Below, piece by piece: positions 36,670-47,096 of a stretch of DNA of 64,000 nucleotides. Each line of letters starts with the position of its first letter. Position 1 is the first letter of the stretch. The notes under the pieces were generated by a model. That model did no database searches. It saw only the letters and a program-made list of their open reading frames with translations, and was not told the origin of the DNA. The translations under genes and the position numbers were made by a program. This stretch comes from Thalassovita taeanensis (lineage in GTDB: Bacteria; Pseudomonadota; Alphaproteobacteria; Rhodobacterales; Rhodobacteraceae): NCBI RefSeq assembly GCF_900110775.1, contig NZ_FOEP01000013.1, positions 46,111 through 110,110 on the forward strand, in the 5' to 3' direction.

Positions 36670-37286
36670 CTTTTTTCCACCACTTGTTTCTCTTTGGTTC
36701 GTTTAGCTATCGAACGGAGCCTGAAGCCCTCACGTACCGCTCGAGGCGACCCTCAATCCCGGTTTGTGGGACTTGCGCAGTTGCCAACTCTTTTAAGTTT
36801 ACTTGGTTTCCCAAGCAAGGCCGGAACACCAGACGCGTTGAAAGTAGTACGCGCTTAATGACCTAAAGTCCGGGATCAGCCTTATGAAAAATTGCAGGAC
36901 AATGCATAATATCTAGCAAAAAAAATCCAAATTGCAACCAACGTTCGTGAATTATCCATCAATTTATAACACTGTCGTATGAGAAATAACGTTTTTGAAT
37001 CAGGCTATTATGCGACTTAGTGAGGTAAGGGGGCAGTATCTTATTGGCATATCTTGTGAGAAAGTGAGATTGTCCTACAAACGTTAAGTAATTGGGAGAT
37101 ATACTGATCTGACGGAGGCAACGATGGGATCGCCATCTTAGGGAGGATGCTTTGAAAATTCGGCTTTTGCTTGCGGTCAGCGCGCTCGACTGCGTGTCGT
37201 GCCCCATGCTGCCCAACAAGCGCTGACGGAATGGCAAAGTATCGTCCATTGACAGGACACTAATTTTTTTACGAGGAGGAGGAAAA
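36670..37286. other. Long regulatory spacer between GntR gene and meta-cleavage operon
   Basis: A 617-base, AT-richer spacer without a convincing gene. It contains CTTGG-4-CCAAG (36802-36815), a half-site ACTTAGTGAG (37015-37024) shared with 31570-31584, and a further GTGAGAAAGTGAG stretch around 37056-37068. A short frame from TTG 37152 with GGGAGG upstream encodes only 24 residues. Expected to hold divergent promoters. Confidence 0.5.
37015..37024 (+). promoter_or_regulatory. Half-site shared with the TRAP-operon palindrome
   Basis: ACTTAGTGAG matches ten bases of the reverse complement of the palindrome at 31570-31584 and lies in the spacer upstream of the meta-cleavage operon. Too short to prove regulation by itself. 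Confidence 0.3.
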
Positions 37287-38267
37287 ATGACAGATTTTCG
37301 TTATCACCCAGAGATCGCAAAGCTCGGCGCTGCGCATCTCTTCACCCCGGACCTAGAAAAGTCGGTTTGGTTTTTCCACGACATTCTTGGCATGCACATT
37401 ACTGCACGGACAGACACGAAGGTGTATCTACGTGCCGCGATGGAGCGTGAGCATCATAGCCTGGTTCTAGAGGCTGGTGACCGTGCGCGCCTTGATCACG
37501 TGTCATGGCGTGTTAGGAGACCCGAAGATATTGAGGGCTTCAACGAGATCCTGACAGCCAATGGCACAGATGTCACGGTTCAGGCACCCGACGCAGAAGA
37601 CGGTATTGGTGAATCACTTCGGTTCCAGGCGCCGTCCGGACACAACTTTCGTTTATACTATGACGTCGAAAAGCCGGACGTGGCTGAGGAGGACCGTTCG
37701 GTACTTCTCAATCAGCCGTATCGGTCATGGCATCATGGGATCGGCGTGCGGCGCATCGACCACGTCAACCTGCACACGACGCGCGATCCTGCTGTAACCC
37801 GAGACTGGCTATCAGATAACCTTGACTTCAAGGTTCGCGAATATGCCATGTCGCCGGCAGGCCTCATCGGCGCTTGGATGAGTGTGACCCCACTTGTGCA
37901 CGACGTAGCAATCATGAATGCGGGCCCAGAAGATCCGACACCCGCCCGGCTGCACCATCTCGCGTTTTGGTTGGATAATGCGCAGGACGTTTTGAGGGCG
38001 GCGGATATACTGGTCGAAGCTGGCATCAAGCCGGATCAGGGACCAGGGAAACATGGCGTGAGCCAAGCGATGTTCCTCTATGTCCGCGATCCGGGCTCTG
38101 GTCATCGCGTGGAAATCTTTAGCAATGGCTACCTGATCTTTGATCCAGATTGGGAGCCAGTCGAGTGGACCATGAAGGATGTCATGATGGCGCTGACAAT
38201 GTGGGGGCCAAGCGACTATATCCCGCACACCGATGAGCACGTCATGAATATTACGACGGAAGCCTGA
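37287..38267 (+). CDS. Extradiol ring-cleavage dioxygenase (catechol 2,3-dioxygenase type)
   Basis: A 326-residue type I (vicinal oxygen chelate) dioxygenase with two VOC modules. The Fe(II) ligands in the C-terminal module are probably His in DHVNLH, His in RLHHLAFW and Glu in HRVEIFSNGY; the PGSGHRVEIF signature of extradiol dioxygenases is visible. It opens a catechol next to a hydroxyl (meta cleavage). GGAGGAGG precedes the ATG. First gene of a six-gene plus-strand operon. The exact catechol is not determinable. Confidence 0.92.
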   Translation: MTDFRYHPEIAKLGAAHLFTPDLEKSVWFFHDILGMHITARTDTKVYLRAAMEREHHSLVLEAGDRARLDHVSWRVRRPEDIEGFNEILTANGTDVTVQAPDAEDGIGESLRFQAPSGHNFRLYYDVEKPDVAEEDRSVLLNQPYRSWHHGIGVRRIDHVNLHTTRDPAVTRDWLSDNLDFKVREYAMSPAGLIGAWMSVTPLVHDVAIMNAGPEDPTPARLHHLAFWLDNAQDVLRAADILVEAGIKPDQGPGKHGVSQAMFLYVRDPGSGHRVEIFSNGYLIFDPDWEPVEWTMKDVMMALTMWGPSDYIPHTDEHVMNITTEA

Positions 38268-38273
38268 TAGTCC

Positions 38274-38318
38274 GGCCATCGCCGTCCGCCCGCCCGCAAT
38301 GGGCGCGCGGCGATGGCC
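38274..38318. terminator. Strong intercistronic hairpin
   Basis: GGCCATCGCCG and CGGCGATGGCC form a perfect 11-bp stem, with a second GC-rich pairing inside. It lies between the dioxygenase and hydrolase genes, without a T-run. Probably a processing or mRNA-stabilising structure or partial terminator. Confidence 0.6.
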
Positions 38319-38357
38319 ACGACCAACAGATTTAGTGACGGCGATGCCGGACTTTAA

Positions 38358-39236
<879 letters not shown>

Positions 39237-39328
39237 AGTCTTCGGTAACCTTGAATTTGGTGCAGGTTTGGAGAGGACCTGCGCCAAGCCAACTTCAAAT
39301 CTAGAACAAATTCCGGGGAGGAAATTGA

Positions 39329-41095
39329 ATGGCAGAAGTAGTAGAAACCGACGTTCTAATCATTGGGGCGGGTCCAGCTGGCATAGTTGCCGCGACTTTG
39401 CTTTCTGACATGGGCATCAAGAATATTGCCATCAGCAAATACCGGTCGACATCGCCTGGCCCTCGCGCCCATATTACCAACCAACGCGCGATGGAAATTC
39501 TGCGCGATCTAGGCTTGGAAGAAGCCGCAAAAGATCTCGCGACACCGCAAAGCCACATGGGCGAACACGCCTTTTCGACCAGCCTTGTGGGAGAAGAATT
39601 CGGGCGAATTCGCACTTGGTCCACTGATATTGTTCGACAGGCTGAACATGATCTGGCGAGCCCTTGTTCGTATTGCGACTTACCGCAGCTCTATTTCGAA
39701 CCACTTGTAACCAATGCCGCAGGCATACGTGGGAGTGATGTGCGTTTTCGGACTGAATACCTTTCGCACACCCAAGATGCAGATGGTGTAAGCGCTCAAT
39801 TATTGGATCGTGTCACAGGTGTTGAGTTCACCGTGCGAGCAAAATATCTGATCGGTGCGGATGGCGCGCGTTCGCAAGTGGCGGAAGACGCGGGTCTGCC
39901 GTTTGAAGGAGAGTTGGGAAAAGGCGCTGCAGCGGCGCTGAATATCGAATTTACGGCTGATTTGTCGTCTTTGACTGACCACCGCCGCGGTGACATGTTC
40001 TGGATGATCCAACCGGGTGGCATTGGATTGAACGGCACGGGTATCAGCGTTTTGCGGATGGTGCGTCCTTGGAACAAATGGGTTTGTACCGCAGGCTATG
40101 ATTTGTCCAAAGGCGAACTGAACATAAGTAACGATGAAGCGCGCGCTGTGGTCCAAAAAGTGATAGGGAGTGACCAGTTCCCAATCCAAATCGATGCGAC
40201 TTCTACCTGGGAATTTAACCAGCAATTTGCACAAAACAACACGAATGGCCGGGTTTTTTGTATGGGTGATGCTGTGCATCGTCATACGCCCATGGGCGGA
40301 CTTGGCCTGAACACCTCGGTACAGGACGCTTACAACCTGTGCTGGAAGCTCGCCATGGTCGTCAAAGAGCAAGCGGGCCCGAGCCTGCTGGCAACCTATG
40401 ACGTGGAGCGGACACCGGTCGGCGAAGAAGTGGTCAACCACGCTTACATGTGCCTGTCCAAACTGCCACCGATGTTTATGGCGATGGGCCTACCACCGGC
40501 GCATTCGGACGAAATGGCACAAAGCGCAATGGCGCGCTACAAAAGCGCTACACCCGAAGGCGAGGCCGCCCGAGCACAGATGCGCGCGGCGATGAACGGG
40601 ACGCTGGCCGGGTTTGGCGGCGCGCATGGTCTGGAATTGAACCAACGCTATGAATCGCAGGCGGTTTACCCGGACGGTACGGCAGACCCTGGGTTTGACC
40701 GCGACCGCGTTTATCACCATCAAGCCACGTCACGGCCTGGCGCTCATGTTCCGCACGTTTGGCTGACGCGCAATCAGCGACGCGTCTCGACTCTGGATCT
40801 GTGCGGCAAGGGAAAATTCACGCTTCTTACCGGCATCGCTGGCGAACCTTGGGTTAAGGTGGCACAGGACGCTGCACAAAAACTGGGCATCGACCTCGAG
40901 GTTCAGGTCATCGGGCCCGGCCAAACCTATGTCGACACCTATGGTGACTGGGCGGAGGCGCGCGAGGTCGAAGAGGACGGCGCGATACTGGTTCGGCCAG
41001 ACATGTTCGTTGCATGGCGCTCAAATGACGCCGCACAGACCCAACTGGATGGCTTCCTCCCTGCCCTGAAAACCATTTTGGGCCGCGACGGCTAA
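39329..41095 (+). CDS. FAD-dependent aromatic hydroxylase (phenol 2-monooxygenase/MhpA-TfdB type)
   Basis: A 588-residue class A flavin monooxygenase. The dinucleotide site IIGAGPAGIVAATLL, the YLIGADGARS segment and GDAVHRHTPMGGLGLN are intact, and a C-terminal thioredoxin-like extension is present, as in MhpA, TfdB and phenol hydroxylase. It would ortho-hydroxylate a phenol to the catechol used by the ring-cleavage enzyme. A GGGGAGG site precedes the ATG. Substrate range is open. Confidence 0.9.
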   Translation: MAEVVETDVLIIGAGPAGIVAATLLSDMGIKNIAISKYRSTSPGPRAHITNQRAMEILRDLGLEEAAKDLATPQSHMGEHAFSTSLVGEEFGRIRTWSTDIVRQAEHDLASPCSYCDLPQLYFEPLVTNAAGIRGSDVRFRTEYLSHTQDADGVSAQLLDRVTGVEFTVRAKYLIGADGARSQVAEDAGLPFEGELGKGAAAALNIEFTADLSSLTDHRRGDMFWMIQPGGIGLNGTGISVLRMVRPWNKWVCTAGYDLSKGELNISNDEARAVVQKVIGSDQFPIQIDATSTWEFNQQFAQNNTNGRVFCMGDAVHRHTPMGGLGLNTSVQDAYNLCWKLAMVVKEQAGPSLLATYDVERTPVGEEVVNHAYMCLSKLPPMFMAMGLPPAHSDEMAQSAMARYKSATPEGEAARAQMRAAMNGTLAGFGGAHGLELNQRYESQAVYPDGTADPGFDRDRVYHHQATSRPGAHVPHVWLTRNQRRVSTLDLCGKGKFTLLTGIAGEPWVKVAQDAAQKLGIDLEVQVIGPGQTYVDTYGDWAEAREVEEDGAILVRPDMFVAWRSNDAAQTQLDGFLPALKTILGRDG

Positions 41096-41112
41096 CTGCG
41101 GTGCAACTGAAC

Positions 41113-41147
41113 CGTGGGCGGCGCATAAATTCATTGCGTCGCCCACG
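41113..41147. terminator. Second intercistronic hairpin
   Basis: A 13-bp stem (one G-U pair) around a 9-base loop, from CGTGGGCGGCGCA to TGCGTCGCCCACG, between the hydroxylase and hydratase genes. No T-run follows, so it may attenuate or protect the transcript. Confidence 0.6.
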
Positions 41148-41228
41148 CCAATTCGTCCAAACGACGTCCACAATCAATGCAGACGTTTTGGGCAATACAA
41201 ATTTCTACCTTTTCACGGAGCCTTCCAG

Positions 41229-42017
41229 ATGCCTGATTTGTTTGATACTGCGGCGCGCCGCCTGCGGGAGGCCTACGCGAATGACACTATTCTCCCGTTG
41301 CGCGAGACTTTGCAGCCGACGGATGTTGAGGCCGCTTATGCGATTCAGGAGATCAACACGCGATTTTGGCAGGAAAGTGGGCGGAGAATCGTCGGCCGTA
41401 AGGTTGGCCTGACATCAACAGCCGTTCAGAAACAGCTCGGCGTCGACCGTCCTGATTTTGGCGTCCTGTTTGAAGACATGCAGCTTTCAGATGGGGGTTT
41501 GTTAGCGCGTGACCGTGTGATTCAGCCCAAGGCTGAGGCTGAAGTGGCGCTGCTTCTTGCGGGGGACCTGGATAAGATCGAGGCCACGCCAGAAGACGTG
41601 GCCGCCGCTACGCGAGGCGCCTTTGTTGCAATCGAAATTGTCGACAGTCGTATCCAAGACTGGAAGATCACCTTTGCCGATACGGTGGCGGACAACGGCT
41701 CTTCTGCTTTCTTCGTACTGGGGAAAGAAGAGCACCCGCTGGATGGGTTGGATCTTCTGAACTGCAAAATGCAGCTCACGGTAAATGGCGAACTTGCCTC
41801 AAGCGGCACCGGGGCTGCCTGTCTTGGTCATCCGTTGAACGCGGCGGCCTGGTTGGCGCGGACCCTTGCCGCTCGCGGTGAGCCGCTCCGGGCTGGTGAT
41901 CTCATTCTGACCGGCGCGCTTGGTCCAATGGTCGCGCTGACACCAGGCGCGGATGTCACAGCATCAGTTGAAGGCCTCGGAACGGTCAATTTCACATTCG
42001 ATGGAGAAAACGCATGA
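41229..42017 (+). CDS. mhpD: 2-keto-4-pentenoate hydratase
   Basis: A 262-residue member of the FAH-related hydratase family that adds water to 2-hydroxypenta-2,4-dienoate to give 4-hydroxy-2-oxovalerate. The segments [19 protein letters not shown] (metal ligands) and [28 protein letters not shown] are characteristic. CGGAG precedes the ATG. The stop overlaps the acetaldehyde dehydrogenase start (ATGA). Confidence 0.95.
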   Translation: MPDLFDTAARRLREAYANDTILPLRETLQPTDVEAAYAIQEINTRFWQESGRRIVGRKVGLTSTAVQKQLGVDRPDFGVLFEDMQLSDGGLLARDRVIQPKAEAEVALLLAGDLDKIEATPEDVAAATRGAFVAIEIVDSRIQDWKITFADTVADNGSSAFFVLGKEEHPLDGLDLLNCKMQLTVNGELASSGTGAACLGHPLNAAAWLARTLAARGEPLRAGDLILTGALGPMVALTPGADVTASVEGLGTVNFTFDGENA

Positions 42018-42958
42018 CGAGCAAAACCAAGGTCGCGATTATAGGGTCGGGTAATATCGGCTCGGATCTGATGATTAAGATTGCGAGAAAATCGAAGGTG
42101 CTCGAAATGGGAGCATTTGTAGGAATCGACCCTGAATCAGATGGACTTAAGCGCGCCACGAGGATGGGCGTGCAGATCACGGCAGACGGCATCGACGGTT
42201 TGATCGCACTGCCAAATTTCGATGAGATCGAGATCGTATTCGATGCAACGTCAGCGGGCGCACACAAAGTGCATGACGAAAAACTGCGTGCGTTTGGCAA
42301 GACTGTTATCGACCTTACCCCTGCGGCGATCGGACCGTACACGATCCCGCCGGTGAATCTGGAGGCGAATCTGGAGGCGGGAAATGTCAACATGGTAACC
42401 TGCGGTGGGCAGGCGACAATCCCGATTGTGGCGGCGGTCAATCGCGTCAGCCCGGTGCGCTATGCCGAGATCGTGGCATCGATCGCTTCAAAATCTGCAG
42501 GCCCAGGCACGCGTGCGAATATCGACGAATTCACCGAAACCACTTCGCGCGCGATTGAGGTTGTCGGCGGGGCCGAGAAGGGCAAGGCGATCATTGTCCT
42601 GAACCCTGCAGAACCACCGATGATCATGCGCGATACCGTCTATTGCCTATGCGACGCGGCAGACAAGGATGCTATCCGCGCTTCGATCAAGGACATGGTC
42701 GCTGAGGTGCAAAGCTACGTACCCGGCTATCGGCTGAAACAAGAGGTGCAGTTCGAGGCCATCGGCGACAACGACCCACTGTTTATCCCAGACTTGGATC
42801 AAAACTACACCGGTTTGAAAGTTACAACCTTCCTGGAAGTCGAAGGTGCGGCGCACTATCTGCCCGCCTACGCTGGCAATCTGGACATCATGACATCCGC
42901 CGCACTGAAGACGGCGGAGCGCATTGTGGAATCACGCAAACTGGAGGCGACGATATGA
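42014..42958 (+). CDS. mhpF: Acetaldehyde dehydrogenase (acylating)
   Basis: A 314-residue enzyme converting acetaldehyde, NAD and CoA to acetyl-CoA. The N-terminal Rossmann segment [13 protein letters not shown] and the catalytic Cys in [10 protein letters not shown] (about residue 130) are present. It is coupled on both sides (4-base overlaps), consistent with the channelled complex formed with the aldolase. Confidence 0.96.
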   Translation: MTSKTKVAIIGSGNIGSDLMIKIARKSKVLEMGAFVGIDPESDGLKRATRMGVQITADGIDGLIALPNFDEIEIVFDATSAGAHKVHDEKLRAFGKTVIDLTPAAIGPYTIPPVNLEANLEAGNVNMVTCGGQATIPIVAAVNRVSPVRYAEIVASIASKSAGPGTRANIDEFTETTSRAIEVVGGAEKGKAIIVLNPAEPPMIMRDTVYCLCDAADKDAIRASIKDMVAEVQSYVPGYRLKQEVQFEAIGDNDPLFIPDLDQNYTGLKVTTFLEVEGAAHYLPAYAGNLDIMTSAALKTAERIVESRKLEATI

Positions 42959-43992
42959 GTATTCTTCAGTCGAAAGACAAACTCTATATTCAGGATGTCA
43001 CGCTACGCGACGGCATGCATGCGGTGCGCCATCGCTATAGCCTTGATCAGGTGCGTGCGATTGCCAAGGCGCTGGATGACGCCAAGGTTGACGCGATCGA
43101 GGTTGCGCATGGTGACGGGCTGGCTGGGTCCAGCTTTAACTATGGATTCGGTGCGACGACCGATTGGCAGTGGATCGAGGCGGTTGCAGATGTGGTCAGT
43201 CACGCCAAACTGACAACTCTTTTGCTGCCCGGGATCGGGACAATCGACGATCTGAAACGCGCCTATGAAATTGGCGTACACTCGGTCCGCGTGGCAACCC
43301 ATTGCACTGAGGCCGACGTTTCGAAACAACATATCGCCTACGCACGTGAACTGGGCATGGATGTGTCCGGCTTCCTTATGATGAGCCACATGAACACGCC
43401 TGAAGGTCTGGCCGAACAAGCCAAGCTGATGGAAAGCTATGGCGCACATTGTGTCTATGTGACCGACTCTGGTGGCGCGATGGTTATGGATGATGTGACC
43501 GCGCGCTTGCAGGCCTATGACCAAGTATTGCAGCCTGAAACGCAGCGCGGCATTCATGCCCACCACAATCTCAGTCTGGGCGTCGCGAATTCTGTCGCTG
43601 CGGTTCAGAATGGCGCAATCCGCGTTGATGCGTCTCTGGCAGGAATGGGTGCTGGTGCTGGCAATGCCCCGCTTGAGGTCTTTATCGCAGTAGCAGACAC
43701 CTATGGTTGGGATCACGGGACAGACTTGTTCAAACTCATGGACGCAGCCGAAGATCTTGTCCGTCCGCTGCAAGATCGCCCCGTGCGTGTTGACCGCGAG
43801 ACGTTGAGTCTTGGCTACGCCGGTGTCTATTCCAGTTTCCTGCGCCATGCCGAAAAAGCAGCGGGCGAGCACGGTCTGGATACACGGGCTATCCTAATGG
43901 AATTGGGCAAGCGGCGTATGGTCGGTGGTCAGGAAGATATGATCGTGGATGTTGCACTCGATCTGGCCAAGGCACGAAACCAAAGTGCCTAG
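42955..43992 (+). CDS. mhpE: 4-hydroxy-2-oxovalerate aldolase
   Basis: A 345-residue TIM-barrel aldolase of the DRE-TIM family that splits 4-hydroxy-2-oxovalerate to pyruvate and acetaldehyde. The signature [14 protein letters not shown] near residue 12 and the metal-binding HAHHNLSLG near residue 200 are intact. Coupled to the acetaldehyde dehydrogenase gene and the last gene of the meta operon proper. Confidence 0.96.
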   Translation: MSILQSKDKLYIQDVTLRDGMHAVRHRYSLDQVRAIAKALDDAKVDAIEVAHGDGLAGSSFNYGFGATTDWQWIEAVADVVSHAKLTTLLLPGIGTIDDLKRAYEIGVHSVRVATHCTEADVSKQHIAYARELGMDVSGFLMMSHMNTPEGLAEQAKLMESYGAHCVYVTDSGGAMVMDDVTARLQAYDQVLQPETQRGIHAHHNLSLGVANSVAAVQNGAIRVDASLAGMGAGAGNAPLEVFIAVADTYGWDHGTDLFKLMDAAEDLVRPLQDRPVRVDRETLSLGYAGVYSSFLRHAEKAAGEHGLDTRAILMELGKRRMVGGQEDMIVDVALDLAKARNQSA

Positions 43993-44069
43993 CAGCCGGG
44001 CTATCCTGCATTCTTTGGTGGCGCATATGTTGGGCCTCCAGACACCGCAGTTCGTGATAGGAGAGCAAG

Positions 44070-44420
44070 TTGACCGATCAAAGTTTTAAACTTTTTTCAC
44101 CTCGGAGTTGCATGGATGCTGTCATAGCATTCTATCGCGATGAGCTTGGGTTCGAGTTGACTACAAACACACCAGATGAGGCAGTATTCTCAGGACCCTC
44201 TCCAAATACGCCGGGCCTCCAATTGTATGCTGTTGATCGTGACCTGAAAAAGTCGCGAACTGGAATTGAGTTCCATGTGACAAACTTTGAAGCCGCTCTG
44301 AAGGAGTTAGGCGAGGCAGGCTACGTCATACCAGATTCTTGCAGTTTTGAGGAACGGTCGTTTAGGATTGCGGATCCCGCTGGAAATCAAATCATCTTTC
44401 GTGAACTGATGCTGAGCTAA
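44070..44420 (+). CDS. VOC-superfamily (glyoxalase/bleomycin-resistance-like) protein
   Basis: A 116-residue single VOC module (AVIAFYRDELGFELT, RIADPAGNQIIFREL). The TTG start at 44070 follows TAGGAGAG. It lies 77 bases after the aldolase gene in the same direction. The role is unknown; such small proteins near extradiol pathways may bind or isomerise intermediates. Confidence 0.75.
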   Translation: MTDQSFKLFSPRSCMDAVIAFYRDELGFELTTNTPDEAVFSGPSPNTPGLQLYAVDRDLKKSRTGIEFHVTNFEAALKELGEAGYVIPDSCSFEERSFRIADPAGNQIIFRELMLS

Positions 44421-44532
44421 TTCAGAAGCAGGGGTCAAGCAGTAGTGAGGTTACAAGGCACCAACACTTGAAGAACCTACGCTGCTCTCTCAGGGCACGA
44501 GGCAAACATCATAAAAGCGGCACTAGAGATGA

Positions 44533-45459
44533 CTAAGGAAATGTCCATCCATAGTCACCTTGCGAGATATGCTTGTCTATCAACTCGACAACAAGCTGTC
44601 TAATAACGTGTTCAGCTGGCATCATGGTTTCGACGGTACGAGTATTCAGGTTCAGAACTCTGTTAAGATCTGCTTCGTCAATTTCCAACGCTTCAAAGAG
44701 CCCTTGCGAAATCTCCTGTGCGAAAAGAGCGTAAGGAACGATAGTGCTGCAGTTTCCTGAAAGAACTATTTCACGTCTAATGCTCATGGAGTGAATCGGC
44801 GAACGAACATTTCGCAGCTTAATCCCCTTTCGTGCCGCCATGTCTTGTAGATAGTGCGCGCGTTCCTCATTGCGAGCGTCCATAGCCAAAGGCAGATTTT
44901 CCAATTCATTGATGGATACTGGCGATTGTAGTCCCTTCAGCGCATCTGCGGTCCCGACCACATAGGTTTTTTGGAGCAAGAGGGGGAGGGACTCGAATTT
45001 TTCGTCATCAAGATCACTGGTCGAGAACGCCATGTCCAAACGAGAGCCTATCAGCGCCCGATCAAGTTCGTGACTAAAAGCTTGCATCAAATTGACTTCG
45101 ATATCCGGGTGGCGGTCCGCGCAGACTTCCAACAGTTCTGGCGCAAGCACCCGACCGATGGAGGGGGTCACACCGATTTTGACGATACCACCGGGAGCAC
45201 CTGAAAAGCGGCGGACATCTCGTTTTGCCAGTTCCGTGCGTTCCAAAATAACACGGGCATGCTCTGTAAGCAGCTTCCCAGCATTTGTAATTTCTGCGCC
45301 TCTGGAATGGCGGGTGAATAGAAGAACGTCGAGTTCCGCTTCCAGGTTTTTCACTTGCGCGCCGAGAGCCGGTTGAGAGATGTTCAATGCTTCCGCCGCT
45401 GCGCGAAAGCTAGACAACTCGGAAACTTTCAAAAAATATCTCAGTTGGCGAAGGTCCAC
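44533..45459 (-). CDS. LysR-family transcriptional regulator
   Basis: A 308-residue regulator with a standard N-terminal helix-turn-helix (FRAAAEALNISQPALGAQVKNLEAEL, about residues 18-43) and a LysR substrate-binding domain. It is divergent from the aldehyde dehydrogenase operon across a 163-base spacer carrying a 16-bp palindrome, and probably activates that operon in response to an aromatic inducer. Confidence 0.93.
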   Translation of the reverse strand: MDLRQLRYFLKVSELSSFRAAAEALNISQPALGAQVKNLEAELDVLLFTRHSRGAEITNAGKLLTEHARVILERTELAKRDVRRFSGAPGGIVKIGVTPSIGRVLAPELLEVCADRHPDIEVNLMQAFSHELDRALIGSRLDMAFSTSDLDDEKFESLPLLLQKTYVVGTADALKGLQSPVSINELENLPLAMDARNEERAHYLQDMAARKGIKLRNVRSPIHSMSIRREIVLSGNCSTIVPYALFAQEISQGLFEALEIDEADLNRVLNLNTRTVETMMPAEHVIRQLVVELIDKHISQGDYGWTFP

Positions 45460-45490
45460 ATTCTACTCCCACGAGAAACGTATTGACATT

Positions 45491-45506
45491 GTGCATAAAT
45501 ATGCAC
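45491..45506. promoter_or_regulatory. Palindromic candidate LysR operator
   Basis: GTGCATAAATATGCAC, perfect 7-bp arms around AA, 31 bases upstream of the lysR start and 117 bases upstream of the aldehyde dehydrogenase start. A TTGACA at 45483-45488 abuts it and may be the -35 box. Confidence 0.6.
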
Positions 45507-45622
45507 TCTAGGCAAGTTGCGATAGGTTTTTCCGTATCCAGACTGAAGTGCATTATCTTGGAGTTACACTGCTGTATTAGGCTACTTCTTGTTTGAGAGT
45601 GCAGTCAGACTAAGGAACGACT

Positions 45623-47068
45623 ATGAGCAGAATTGCCAATCACTATATCGCTGGTCAGTGGGTTCCGGGGGTGAACGGGGAAAGCATTGAGGTCACTGAC
45701 CCGGCAACCGGCGATGTTGTTGGCACTGCCGCGCTTGGAAGCCGGGCCATCGCTGAACAGGCGATTGGAGCCGCGCGCCAAGCCTTCGACGCGTCCGGTT
45801 GGAGCAACAATCCTCGATTGCGTGCCAAAGTTTTGAACGACTGGGCCGACCAAATGGAAGCGAACAAAGACGCGCTTGCCCATCTATTGACACTTGAGAA
45901 TGGCAAAGTGTTGGCGCAAGCGCAGATGGAAATCACGTTTGGCATCGACGAGGCACGCTACTACGCTGGCCTTGCGCGTAACATTTTCGGCAGAACTACT
46001 GAGACCGGCCCAGGCAAGATGTCATTGCTGACGCAAGAGCCATCCGGCGTCGCTGCTGTCATCGTGCCGTGGAATGCGCCTGTCACGCTTCTTGTGCGCT
46101 CGGTTGCACCGGCACTGGCGGCGGGCTGCACAATTGTCATTAAGCCGGCGCCACAGACCCCGCTCATCAATGCCCGTATCGTTGCGTGTTTTGAAAACCT
46201 CCCTGATCTGCCAATTGGCGTAGTGAATTCCGTAAATGAAAACGGGATTGAGGTAGGGCAAGTTCTGTCGCAGCATCCCGATATTGATGTGGTCTCGTTT
46301 ACCGGGGCGACCAATACCGGCAAACTGGTGATGGCCAGCGCCTCTGAGACTATGAAACACCTGTCGCTTGAACTGGGCGGCAAGGCTCCGGCGATCCTAT
46401 TTGATGATGCGGACCTAGATAAGGCAATCGCTGAGATCAGCCGCTCAGCGTTGGTGCTGTCCGGGCAAATGTGTACGGCCATCAGCCGGGTGCTGCTTCA
46501 TGAAAGCATCGCCGAAGAAGCAACCGAGCGCCTGAAGACTGCATTTGAGGCGGCGAAAGTAGGGCCGGGGCTAGACCCCGCGAGCTTTCTTGGCCCGGTA
46601 ATCGACAAGCCAACACAGCAACGATTGCTGGCAGTAATCGAGAGGGCCGGGAATGAGGCCACCATGATTTTGCGGGGCACCGATGGCGGTGAGGAATTGC
46701 GCAATGGCTACTTTGTGACGCCAACGCTGTTTTCGCTTCAAGATGTCAGCCACGATCTGATTCAGGACGAACACTTTGGACCGATCGTGTCGGTCGAAAC
46801 CTTTACTGATGAGGCAGATGCTATTCAGCGGGCTAATGCGACACGCTTTGGCCTCGCGTCCAGCGTCTATACCAATGACTTGAACCGGGCGATGCGCATG
46901 GGGCGCAATATTCGCTTTGGCACTGTTTGGCTGAATTGTCACAACCGGCTATTCGCCGAGGCCGAGACCGGCGGATATCGCGAAAGTGGGGTGGGTCGCA
47001 TGCACGGTGTTGAGGCCCTGAACGATTTTCTCGAAACCAAACATATCTATTTTGAAGCCGAAGGCTGA
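45623..47068 (+). CDS. NAD(P)-dependent aldehyde dehydrogenase
   Basis: A 481-residue ALDH-superfamily enzyme. The cofactor region PWNAPVTLLVRSVAPALAAG, general-base Glu in LELGGKAP and nucleophile Cys in SGQMCTAISR are intact. In this operon, with a salicylate-hydroxylase-like monooxygenase and an SDR alcohol dehydrogenase, an aromatic aldehyde such as salicylaldehyde or hydroxybenzaldehyde is a plausible substrate. First gene after the divergent LysR regulator. Confidence 0.92.
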   Translation: MSRIANHYIAGQWVPGVNGESIEVTDPATGDVVGTAALGSRAIAEQAIGAARQAFDASGWSNNPRLRAKVLNDWADQMEANKDALAHLLTLENGKVLAQAQMEITFGIDEARYYAGLARNIFGRTTETGPGKMSLLTQEPSGVAAVIVPWNAPVTLLVRSVAPALAAGCTIVIKPAPQTPLINARIVACFENLPDLPIGVVNSVNENGIEVGQVLSQHPDIDVVSFTGATNTGKLVMASASETMKHLSLELGGKAPAILFDDADLDKAIAEISRSALVLSGQMCTAISRVLLHESIAEEATERLKTAFEAAKVGPGLDPASFLGPVIDKPTQQRLLAVIERAGNEATMILRGTDGGEELRNGYFVTPTLFSLQDVSHDLIQDEHFGPIVSVETFTDEADAIQRANATRFGLASSVYTNDLNRAMRMGRNIRFGTVWLNCHNRLFAEAETGGYRESGVGRMHGVEALNDFLETKHIYFEAEG

Positions 47069-47096
47069 TCACAATTACTGGAATGTGGAGACCAAT

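Noticed and set aside
37152..37226. 24-codon frame with GGGAGG upstream in the GntR/meta-operon spacer
   Set aside because: Too short and ends without a mature domain; could be a leader peptide or decayed gene, but nothing supports it.
43003..43872. 289-codon minus-strand frame
   Set aside because: Antisense of the clearly identified aldolase gene.
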